A DNA stretch of 64,000 nucleotides from Echinarachnius parma. Taxonomy: Eukaryota; Echinodermata; Echinoidea; Clypeasteroida; Echinarachniidae. Positions 11,709 to 23,300 of the stretch are shown piece after piece (position 1 is the first letter of the stretch; the number at the start of each line of letters is the position of its first letter). The notes under the pieces are model-generated. The model saw nothing but the letters and a program-made list of their open reading frames with translations, searched no databases and was not told where the DNA came from. The stretch is taken from the NCBI GenBank assembly GCA_037951105.1, contig JBAMJV010008504.1, positions 43,917 through 107,916 of the forward strand, given 5' to 3'. The translations under genes were made by a program, and so were the position numbers.

Positions 11709-12240
11709 ATGGTAAGGGTGAGAAATACCTTGGAACAGGCGAGGCTGGGCCGAGGCGTTTACCTGCTCCGAGGCTGCATCCCTTCCATGGGTCGTCGAGC
11801 TGCTCCTAGCTCGGGGCTTCCGTCGGCGGTGCCGTAGCCCGACGGTAGCGGCGTGCGAGGCGGTCCGCGACGGGGTATACCGAAGCTAGCTGGTCGGCTT
11901 CGGGGGTGCGACTCCTAGCGGAGGCGCAGGTGATGTTGTTGTACACGGTACAATACGGGTTATATTGGGTCGATCCACACGATACACACATGTGAATACA
12001 GATAGTTCGGTGGAGCCGATGTTGCACTGACTTGCGGGTATAAGTACGTCCGTTCATCAGTGCAGGTAAGGTCAACTCTGGCGATATCGGGCCCGTTCGT
12101 TCTGCTGACCCGGCCGTGCGCGATGCAATAACCCCGCGCACGGTGTGTGCGTGATCCGCGCCCGTACATATACTATACATGCGAGGGAGTGCTAACTACG
12201 GTAGCCCTAAAGGGACCACTGTAAATCGGTCCCTACAACA
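11709..12240 (-). repeat. LTR, 5' copy in element orientation (532 bp)
   Basis: Near-identical to 5489-6017. In the minus orientation this is the upstream LTR and would drive transcription of the element. It is followed outward by the target duplication CTTTT at 12241-12245. Confidence 0.9.
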
Positions 12241-12245
12241 CTTTT

Positions 12246-13643
12246 TTCTGAGTTTCTCTATACTAATTATGTTCAGTTCATTCCTTTTATTTGTAATTAT
12301 TTGTATGTTTGGTTGTACATATTGTTTTTAATGATTACAAGTCATTGTTTACACATATCAACCGGTTGTGGGTGGGAGGGGGGGGGGGGGGGCACCCTAG
12401 GGTCACTCTCATAGGCAGGCTGCAGTAAACAAATTTGTGAGACTGGCAAAAATCATAAAATCATTTCTAGCTAAAATCTCACCAATTAATCAAACTTAAC
12501 ATAACAGGGGGTTAGAATTGAATATAATTTAAAACTTACATGAGCTTTCCAATGTCAGAAGCACTTTAAATTCCAGTTTTTAAAATATTTGATCTATGAC
12601 TTGAAGCTCCAATCTGAGCCTGAGCTTTCTGACTGTGCAGCCCTCAACAACAGGTTTTAGAACAGTTGTTTACATGTTTAGGCTTGTCTGCCAGCCAGTA
12701 TTATCAAAAGGCTGAAGGGATTATTTCAGAGATTAGTGTCTGAATGACCTAACTGACAATGGGTTCTGCAAAGTACTCTGACTTGTACTATTTGCAGGGG
12801 TGCAGCATTTCAATAGGTGTCTGGACAAGACAATAGTCAATACATGTGGCTTTTGTATCGCTTTCCAAAGTATATAACAATGAATATAGGTCAATTTGTG
12901 ACTCTAAGGAATTCTTTACAACCAGCTTTGAACTACTTATAAGATTAACACAATGATTCAATGAAGGCATGCTATAATTGTTTGTTGAACAAAGGCCAAA
13001 GCAATTATGCAATTTATACAGACATACACAGCATCAAATTGACCAATAGTGTGAAAAACATCTAGTTTTAAGGCTAGGTAGACAGGGGAAATCCCCAGTG
13101 TTTACTTGGACAATGAAGGCAGCTGACTATCAGGCTTTTTTCAAGGCAATGGAGTAAGGGGTTAATGCAGCATGCTGTTAACCCCTTGTCTTGTAGGGGT
13201 GGGGGGGGGGGGGGGGGGGTGCATGCTGTGTGCACCCCAAATGACAAAAAAACAATCACAAAGCATTATTAGGGTAACAAACTAAACATTTCAGCATTCT
13301 CTTTGAAGATATATGCCCATGACTTGGTAGGCTAACTAATGCATGACTAAAAAAACTCATGTTCTATGCAATTTGTATATTAGCGCATGGGCTCTTTCAG
13401 TCATGCATGCCAAGTCGTGGGCACGTCTTTGAAGAAAATGCCCCACTTCCCTTTCTATCATTGATTGATTCTCTCTCATTGACTTTGCACCAGTCTCTCC
13501 ATTAGTACATGTACTTCAGCACTTTATCAAGGCTAAACAACATTATAGTCATGAGATAAAATCATATCCCAACTTTTCTCCTACGAAGTTCCGTACATAC
13601 TTAGTACTTGAAGAAAAAGACTGATTGACTGTTAGTTATATAT
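12246..13643. other. Gene-free stretch with G tracts
   Basis: Carries a 15-bp G run (12378-12392) and a 19-bp G run (13201-13219). No protein-like open frame is seen on either strand. Confidence 0.5.
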
Positions 13644-13647
13644 TTAA

Positions 13648-14182
13648 AGGTAACGTTGAGTATCGGTAATTTCCAAAGTGCCCCCCCAAAATTAATTGTA
13701 ACGGATTTGGTTGATTTCAATTCCATATGAAAGATCATCGAAAAAAAACATGGGAAATACATGTAATAATAATTCCCATTCAAATGCTCTAATTGTTGTG
13801 AAATTTGCTTTCAAAATATTTATAAAAGTGATTGACGTCCGGCCATCACTCTTTAGAGAACGCTAGCGCGAGGCGCACGCGTTCTAGGTCCTCCGATGCG
13901 AACGGCGCTTGCGATCTTGCGATACACATGAATATGCGCGGTAACTATTACCGCGCATTACAGTCTCGTATCAGGAGGACCTAGAACGCTAGCGCTTCTC
14001 TCTAAAGTTAATTTGACACTTGAGTTGTAACGGCTCTTTTTGAATGATAACAGGGGTTTTACTTTGTCGTTTGTAATTGTGTATACTTTTCGAGCATGAT
14101 GAAGTTATAACTATTAGTTTGTACCGTAATCGTGCAGGTTTTGGTTACTAAAGTTAAGTTTGACCAATACTCAACGTTACCT
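13648..14182. mobile_element. TTAA-flanked TIR element, family 1, copy 1 (535 bp)
   Basis: TTAA occurs at 13644-13647 and 14183-14186. The ends AGGTAACGTTGAGTATCGGT and its near-reverse-complement ACCAATACTCAACGTTACCT form terminal inverted repeats. An inner inverted pair (AGAACGCTAGCGCGAGG... and ...GACCTAGAACGCTAGCG) flanks the centre. A second copy is at 41448-42276. TTAA targets point to piggyBac- or Kolobok-type transposition. The AGG start, and a related-looking element with a THAP exon at 44.4 kb, favour Kolobok, but this is inference. Confidence 0.85.
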
Positions 14183-14485
14183 TTAATCTACAGGAAGTAC
14201 ATCAGTCTGATAATATATGTAGTAATAGCGATTCCTCTGGATGAACTGCTACCCAGGGGCCCGCACAGTGCACATTGTTATCCTTCTGTGTGTACATTAC
14301 ATACTGTACCAAGTATTCTCTATATACAGTAACTGTAATCGGCGCCGTACTACGCACGGCGCCTGGATAGGTTATCTCTATAGATACTTCTTTAGTAAAT
14401 TGATGTTGGGTTCAAAGAAAAGCAATCTACTCAAATGAAAGAATAGCAATAAATAAGACGTATTTTATTTCTTTTGTTGCAGAAA

Positions 14486-14518
14486 ATGGGAGCACATCAA
14501 AATCAAGTGAGTGATTGA
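14486..14518 (+). promoter_or_regulatory. Upstream ORF before the SMO start
   Basis: A polypyrimidine tract and TTGCAG at about 14465-14482 make a good splice acceptor, so the transcript probably enters at 14483. Four bases later an ATG opens a 10-codon frame ending in TGA at 14516-14518. That is 16 bp before the SMO ATG and in a different frame. Such a uORF could dampen translation. Confidence 0.45.
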
Positions 14519-14534
14519 TCCTGTCCTTCTGAAG

Positions 14535-15041
14535 ATGATGGGGATGCCTTCAGCACGAGCCGTAGCAGTGTCCTGGAGCCTTCTGCTTAGCTGTCTACTC
14601 GTTACATCACCAACTGATGCTCTGTCCCTAAACTTCTCAGTCGGTATCGGCGGGAGTGTGGATGGCGGGAGCGGGGGCGACTGCACGCACCCCGCTACCT
14701 GCATTCCACTCCCAGCAAACCTGTCCGACTGCCTCGGCACGCGGCTGAGCTTCGCGCACACGTCGCTGTCCCTCGCAAATGACTCCGCATCGTTGCTGGA
14801 AGTCGCGGAGAAGCTGATCATGTGGAGCGGGCTGCGCAACGTGCCCAAGTGCTGGGAGGTCGTGCAGCCGTTCATCTGTGCCGTATACATGCCAAAGTGT
14901 GAGGATGGCCGGGTGGAGGTGCCTAGTTATGACATGTGCTCCGTCGTGCAGTCGCCGTGTCGCATCGTGGAGGTCGAGCGAGGCTGGCCGGACTTCTTGC
15001 AGTGCAACCAGGAGACGATGCCAGAGCAGTGTGATGTGCCA
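14535..15041 (+). CDS. SMO: SMO coding exon 1: signal peptide and cysteine-rich domain
   Basis: Encodes residues 1-169. A hydrophobic leader is followed by a short Gly/Ser linker and the Frizzled-type cysteine-rich domain, which binds sterols in SMO proteins. It ends after CDVP with a GTGAGT donor, phase 0. The ATG at 14535 could be replaced by those at 14538 or 14544. The exon probably starts at 14483 with a short 5' UTR. Confidence 0.95.
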
Positions 15042-18000
15042 GTGAGTGACAACAAAACGTTTTTTGGAAGGAAAACCAAATTCAGCACCCTAAAAACTTG
15101 TTCTCAATAAATGTGAATATTATTGGAAATCTGTATTGACATACATACATACCTTTTCTTCAAATAATCACTTACTATACCATTGACAATATTACCAGTT
15201 TATCGCTTTTTAAAATTGACAAGCAGTGAGCTGACGACATTCAAGTAATTGCCAGAATTCATGCCACCATTGAAAAGCAGTCTGTGAATTGCAAAATTAC
15301 ACTGGGTTAACATGTCAAGGAGACTAAGCACTTCGGGTTTTCATTTTTCAAGACTGCAATCAAGCAGGTGTAGAAATGTATGAAACTTGTCATTATTTGT
15401 AATGCATTGTACCTAATCTTTCATGAGTCTTTGGGTCCGTGATAATGGAATAAAATATAAAATCTGATGAAATATTTGTGAAAGTTGTTCCTCACTCCCC
15501 TCCATTAATAATTACATGTAATTACCTTTCAATGAACTGCAGAATACATACAAAGATGTGACCTTTAACCTCACCGGTGAGTGTGAACCTCCTCTGGTTG
15601 CCACGGACAACGAGAAGAGTTGGTATGAGAACGTTGAGGGGTGTGGTATCCAGTGCACCAACCCCCTGTTCACTGCTGAGGACCACCACAGCGTACACAC
15701 ATTCATCGCAGTCTGTGCTGGTCTATGTGTGATCTGCACTCTCTTCACATTGGTAAGTCTAAAATCTCAACATTTAACCTGTTGCCGCGAAGTACTATAT
15801 TTTGGAATTCCCAGATATAGTTAATACAGGACCAAACGATTGATGCAGGCAATGGGTTTATTATTCCAACAAGACTCAACAATAGACTTGATACATGATC
15901 CAGGACCATATTTAGAAACTTATAATTATATCGTGCTAATAATACAAATTTCATAAAGCTCACTTTTAGTGGCATGATCAGACAGATAAACAACTAATCC
16001 CCATAAACCGATGTTAACTTTTTGTTATTATTGTAGCCCATTTGTGCAAGTAAAAGCAATATATATTTCTCAATCCGTGGTTGCCTCAAACCTGAATTGG
16101 GGGTCCCAAACAAAGAAAGACATGTTACAAACGGTTGTTCATTTTGTCAAATAAACTTGGTTAATTACAATTGTGTTGACTTGCTATTAATTTAAGTCGC
16201 CTCGAGCCAGAGGGAGTCTTAGTAGGGACAGTGCTATTAGTTTGAGTGCTGCCTTTACCATCTTTTCCGTTTGGCCAGTGCAATCACCAGTACAATGTTA
16301 TTTTGTTTGTCCTCCTCCTCCCCTCTGTATCAAATCAAACCAGTACACTGCTTTCACGCCTACTTGTTTGTTCTCTGTCTTGATAGGCTGCTTAAAGGGA
16401 ATGGGTAACTTCGTTGCCACTTTCAATATAAATATATTTTAAATGAAATGGATATTCAAAAACCCAAAACCTGTCCCATGCTTCTATCCAAGGCTTAATA
16501 CAAATGCAACAATGTACATGTATGTGAGAAGTTGAGAACCACTAGATTTGTAAGAAAGTTTAGTGGATTTGTAGGGACACTGATTTTCCGTTTCAAAAAA
16601 AGGCCATTTCCGTTTCAGAAAATCTGGAATTCCGTTTTTACCTGCCTGAAAAACGGAAATTCCGTTTTGCCATAGACTTTGTACATGTGAAAAACTGCAA
16701 ATTCCGTTTACATAGAACTCCATACAAAATTCAATGAGTAGGGTAAAATCATGATTTTCACCCACAAATCATCAAAATTTGGGGGGAATGTGTCATGCCT
16801 GATATCAGGAAGGACTTACCACAGGCCAGAGGCAGAGAGTAAATATCTTTAACATTTATTCATTAATGATTAAGGCTGAGTTGGTTCAGTCCGTCACACT
16901 GGTTCCCGACCGTCACCATCGGGTCCCGGTTTCGTTTTTTTCGGAACGGGCTCCGAAAAAGAAAAGAAAAAAAAAAAAAAAAAAAAAAAAAGATTTTCTT
17001 TTTTTTTCTTTCCGTTTTCCGTTTCAAATGGTCAATTCCGCGATCGCGGAAAATCCGTGTCTCTAGATTTGGACAATGTTACTAAGTAGATCTTTTCCAT
17101 TTAGTCAGTGCAATCACCAATACATGTTACTTTGTTTACATCATACCCCCCTCCTCTGTATCAAATCAAGTGACAACACTTCAAGTAGCAACCAGTACAC
17201 TGCTTTCACTCCTCCTTATTTGCACTCTGTCTTGATAGGCTGCTTAAAGGGATCTAGTAACATTGTCCGAATCGGATCCACAAATTTTACTTAGAACTTG
17301 TTAATTCTTAATATACCATGTTGTATTAATTTGGTATTACCAATACAGAAGCATGGAAGACTTGGAACAGGTTTTGGTTTTTCAAATTTCCCTTTAGTTA
17401 AAAATATATTTACAATCGAAGTGTACTGATGTTAAACTATCCACTGGATAGTCGTAACTGTGTACAAGGTCAGTGCTATGAGTTAGCGAATATCACTTTG
17501 CATTTTCGCTCATTACTCAACAATATGTATTCATTTAACAGGAAATGTTCACACATTACTTAGTGGACATATCAGACCACAAATATGTACACATGTTATC
17601 AACAAAGTTACTAGATCCATTTAAAGGGCATAGTGCGCAATCTGTTGGCACTTGCTAAAATTGATGTTGGGTGGGAAAATATATTAATCTGACCATCTGA
17701 CCCATCATTTCTTGGAGTGATGTTTGATGTTTTTTTGGGAGGAAATTAGTAATCACACAAACTGCCATTTTATGTTCTATTACTCCCTTTGCCATGGCAG
17801 TAGAAATATGGCTGAAGACATAATTATCATATAGTCGTACATTGTATTCAATTATGAATATCTAGGTAACGAAGAAAATTTTTAAAGTAGAAATTCAAAG
17901 GGAAAAGAATCAAGTTATTATGGTTTATTTTATGATAGAATGAGTTATTAAAGCAATTTGTGCAGTTAACAAGTCATGAAAGTGTTCAGTTTCATGTTTT

Positions 18001-20295
18001 ATGAAAATGAAATTTTAGTGAATTGACCCTCCCCTTTACCATGAAATCGGCACAGCAAAGTGGCTCTGTGCGTGACGTAAGAGCCGGGCTTTGCGCTCCC
18101 GACAGCTCTAGCTCGAACGGCGATCTACACGCAATTGTTCATAGAGTGGACGCAGTTCTACTCTCTCAAAACGATTGAATATTGCCTGAATAATCAATAT
18201 CTGACACACAGTTGTCCTCTCATGTCCTGAAACATATCCTAATGTCAATATTCATGTCATTATTGGCATTGAAAAAGTGTCAATCTCCGTAAAATAACTG
18301 TTTACAACTCAATCCATTTTGCCAAATTGTTGTTCATATACACACAGAGATAGTATGAAAAACAAATCTATTATAGCTGTGTTTCAAAAGAAAATTACCT
18401 AGTAGAATCATGTTCCGAGCTAGAATTGCCTTTGTTATAACAATATATAATAGTTCTTATCCATTTCAATATGTCAATAACTGGTAGAATAGTGTATTTC
18501 TCACCGTTTTGTTTTGGTTTTGTTTCGTTTCGTAAAAGTTTCGTCCATATCGAGAAATACATGCAAGCGCACGATCGTATACCCGGCCGTATACTATGCA
18601 TATGCCGTATACATATGCTAGCTAGCTAACACGTGCACTCGTTTGTTTTGATGCGCGCGCAGGAAATGTAAATCCGCCAGCGCTATCAGCCGTATAGGTA
18701 ATGTGGCTGCCAATGTTCAGAGAAATCGCGGATGAATCGTAACAACACAGGAGATCGCGAATCTAATTCACTCGACTTTTCAAGCTAAACCATGAAACTA
18801 GCCATGATAGATCGACTAAAGTAATAACTATTCTTCGTTTTTTTAAATTTCATTTGATTCATAATGATTATTAACTGTTTGTTTCCATAGTGGAAGTGGT
18901 AAATTCTCCGTCTGATATGTCAAAGTGAAACTACATGTTGGTAAAAAATCTGTGCAGGCCTCAGTACTTCACGACACAGTCGTATAGTTTCCCCTTCTTT
19001 TTTCACCTTTTTTCAACTTTTTTTGTCACAAACAATACATTTGTTGGAATATCATGATGAAAATATAAATGAGAAGCAAATTACAAACAATGTAGTATTA
19101 TAATTTATTCTTGGTAAGGGAAAAATAGCACATAAGTTGAAGCTTGTCTTTCCAGCCTGGTATGTTATACGCTTATCTACATACCACCGCGGCAGCCGCC
19201 TGGGCTTCAAGCCCGGTTCTTACGTCACAGCTAAAGGCCGTTTCGTGTAGCGATTGAGCGAATTTGTCCCTAGGAATAGGGTGATGTTTTCACCCTAATT
19301 TCGCTTGTATGGACGCGTTATATTGTTTGAATGTCAGTCAAGCTCATTACATGGCTTATAAGCTTTCTGTAGATATAAAAATCGTCATATTTAGGGGTTT
19401 TCTTTGATTTTCTCCTTTAAAGAAAAGGACATGTGTCATGCTTAAAGGGACTTAGTAACATTGTCGAAATCCTCAAAATAAGATTTTAATTCTAGCGGTT
19501 CCCTCATACCTTGTTGTATTCGTATAATTAACAATAAAATCATGGGACCGGTTTTGGTTTTTCAAATTTCCCTTTCGTTACAAAGATATGTACGATCAAA
19601 GTATTCAGATATGAAAAACTCCCCCAGAGTTTTGAAACCGTGTACAAAGTGAGTGCAGTGAGTTAGTGAAAATCACTTTGCATTTTCGCTCATTACTTGG
19701 CCATGCAATGTCCATTCGACTTTTTCACACAATACCCTGTGGACGGTAACAACAATATACATTGCATCAACCCTTCATCACTTTGTCAACAAAGTTACTT
19801 GATCCCTTTAATATCAAAAAAGGAAAATATTGATATTGATAGAACAATTAAAGCTACATGTACAAATGAAAATGTGAAATGAGTTTGGCCAATTTCTTCA
19901 AAGTTACTACATGTACTGTAGCTACCTTTAATTACTACTACTAGGCCAATGATTTATTTGTTTCCCCAGTTTGCATACCACACAGTAAGTGGCCCTCAAG
20001 AATCTGCTCAAACTGTATTCATTTGTTTGCTCATTGCACACACATCCCATTGAAATTATTGATTAAAAAGGAGGCTTGTCTCTTCCATGCGCAGACTGGT
20101 ATTGAGAAGAAATGTGTCAAACTTCTCATTTAAATGAAGTTATATGACATGGGACGATATACAATTTTGTTTGTTGTGATGAAAATCGCTATATGTAATG
20201 CTCCTAATATATAGTATCATGTTGGCTCTTTGAACATGAAAAGGCCATACTGTACATAACATGGACTATGTGACATAGTTTTATCAGACTTTTTT

Positions 20296-20326
<31 letters not shown>

Positions 20327-23300
20327 GACCTTGTGTATTTATTTTACAGAGATTTGTTATGTTTTGTATTGTTTTTAGCAAATTATTTGGGGTGCACATG
20401 CCCCCTGGCCTCCCTAGCTATGACACTAATGAGTACAATGTCCCATGCACACCTTCATGTGCATGGGTTTGTGAAACGGTCAGCAAATTTGACGACCAAA
20501 TTTCTTTTGTTTCAATGGCCCCTAAAATTGATTCAATAATATCCATACAATTCTGTCAAATTGTCTTCATAATTGTCTTTCATAATCATTTGGTAAACAC
20601 CTTCTTTAAGATTCTAAATTATTGAATTTGTCTAATAAGAGTATTGAAAATGAACTGTAAACATATATGGGTCAGATTTTTGAAAAGTGCACTTTAGCCA
20701 TTTCCAGACCTTGAGCGCTTCTATCATTAGCTGTGTCTCACCATTAACTCTGATATACCTGTTTTGGGTCTCATATTAAAGAGAATTATTAAGGCTTTCA
20801 GAAAATGTATAGTTACCCACGCCGATGAAATCGGCAGGGGGTTATGTAAAGGGTTCCGTATGTTTGTTTGTTTGTCTGTTTTTTTTTTTTTTTGTTTGTT
20901 TGTTTGTTTGTTTGTGTACAAGATAACTAGAGAACGGGTGAACGGATTTGCACCAAATTTTCAGGGAATGTTTGGATAGTGACATGGAAGAATCGATTAG
21001 ATTTTGGTGATGATTGGTTGACCCCTGCAAATTCTGTGGAACCTTGAAGTTTGAGTATGTATTTAATGCACGTGTGTGCCTAAATAATATCTGCACGTTA
21101 TAGGCGCGGTACGGTAACCTCGCTGAATCCAATCGAGCAGCAACTAACAAGTTTAGTCCAGGTGTGCATCGCGATCGCGCGCACGGTACCATATGTTATG
21201 GTACGGTACTTTCGATTCCGGGTTAATTAATACGGAACGGAATTGAATTGCAACACGCTGATCTGAACTTTGAAGCGCCAAGAAATTGGTAAGTTTCCGA
21301 AAAATACATTTATTTATTTAATAATTATTATTGACCCGACACTAATGTGAGATAAACATACAGTTCATACACTCGTTCTGTTCAACGGTTGATCACTATG
21401 TTTTTAGGATGCATCGGTAAGCAAAACAGGGTTGAGGCCGACGAAGGGGTAGAACAGGGCTAATGGGAGGCGTGGGTATGCTGACTTTGTCGGCCTTCTA
21501 GTTTTATATCATTTCAAACATTTGGTTTCATGCCACAGGACCTCAAATGTGAAAAAATAACATAAATTGGCATTTTCCACAAAATTATGATTTTTTTTAA
21601 CCTGATAAAAAAAATATTAATCAACTTTAAAGGCGTTAACGTCTATATTTTCTATCTTACATGTCTTGAGCATGTATCACATAAGAATTGGCGGTAGAGC
21701 GGCATTGATATTTCATGGTACATTTCAATAGGAAAGGTCATAATAAGTGAACGTCCGTGAACATACATTAAAATCCATACAACCAGAATTCTACTTAGTT
21801 GTCAAAACAAAAACTATTGCCAAAACTAAGGGTTGAACCCACTGAACACATTCTACAAAAATTGTTGGCTAACTACTCCTGCTCGCGGAGTAACATTTTT
21901 TTGTATGAAATTATACTGGATTTCGTCACGGACGTTCTGTCGTCTTGTATCATCACTGCTCAGCGAAGTGCATCCTAGTCATCAATTGCTGGGGTCAGTC
22001 TGATGAACTCACAGTAGGGCCACAGTATTTTGCCTATTTGAAAACTATCTATCAAATACAATGTTTGGTTTGGGCCGAAACTGATCTTCGTGAACGTCCG
22101 TGATGAAAACGAACGTCCGGCAAGAGTAGACCCAGTTACGAATCTGAGGCTGCTTATCTGCACGTAGACATCGGTACGGCAATTTTATTTGGCAAGCAGC
22201 TAACCAAAAACTTATATCAGGCATTTTCGAAGCCTTTTGACAACTATTTTGATACGGACGTTCGCTCGGACGTTCGTTCACGGACGTTCGATCATGAAAA
22301 TTGTTCTAATAATGTTACCATGTTAAACGCTCACATCAAGTTGATACCGTTTGATGTTGTTAGTACATTGTTATGTGTCTCATATCCCATATGGATTTAT
22401 TTCCTGCAAGTCATTTAACTGTAACAAACTTATGAAATGTTGTGCTCACGGACGTTCGTTCATCATTTATGGCCCCAAAAATCTTAGTAAAAGTTCAAGT
22501 ACTGGCACAATTTTTTGACAGCAGGTGCCCCTTGTGTGTGCCTTTCGACCCAGGACACTGCCAACCACACATGAATATGTTGATTTTTAGTCACCATCAC
22601 GGAGGTTCGTTTTACATTTGATCACCTTGCTTAGCTGTTTTGTAATACCCCTAGATATTATATTTACTTCTACCCGTGCAGCGTTGACATTATACTATAG
22701 GAAGGCAAACCCCAAGATTATGATTGTGCACAGTCGCAGGCCTACAAGCGAAAGAAAGCTGTTCAAAACATAATGGTAATAAGGGGGTATATGGCGCAAT
22801 AACAACATTTCAACCGAAGGTCTGAGTGGAAACTGTTGCCCCACCCTCTGCAAAACTTGAGACTGTCGGCTCCTCCTCTGCTGCAGGCTTTGAGACTGTT
22901 TTCTCATCTGCCTGTCGGATTTAAGTCCAACTAAATGGATGTATTAAGCCAGTTGTTTGAAAAGAAGAGGTACATCACAAAGGTCGTCAGCTACTTGCGA
23001 GAGGATAGCTACTTGCTTTACAATATTGACTGTATTACGAAAAAGCAACGAATACATGCATACCCCTCTTCCCCCCCCCCCCCCCCCGTCAAAAGAGAAA
23101 ATAAAGAAATAAAATAATAATAATGATAATAATGATAATACGATAATAAATACATAATTATATCATAATTTATGCCTGATGTGCAAAGCTGCAATATCCA
23201 GCCCGTAAGTATGCAGATCTAGAGACAAACGCATTTATTATTATGATGACGTATGAATGGGTTTTCAAAGCATCTCTGCTTCAATCTGTTAATAGTGCCA

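Larger units (their letters stand above)
5484..12245 (-). mobile_element. Young non-autonomous LTR retroelement with a Gag-like ORF
   Basis: Two direct repeats (5489-6017 and 11709-12240) bracket a 5.7-kb interior, and the pentamer CTTTT lies immediately outside both ends (5484-5488, 12241-12245). That fits a 5-bp target-site duplication. On the minus strand the LTR starts TGTTGTAGGG. A primer-binding-site-like sequence follows the upstream LTR, and a purine-rich tract precedes the downstream LTR, so the element runs right to left. The interior holds one long ORF (8937-10238) and an overlapping short frame (8668-8976). No protease, reverse transcriptase, RNase H or integrase is visible in the 2.6 kb where pol would be expected. 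The LTRs differ mainly by a 3-bp indel, so insertion is recent. It presumably needs a pol-bearing partner for mobilisation. Confidence 0.88.
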
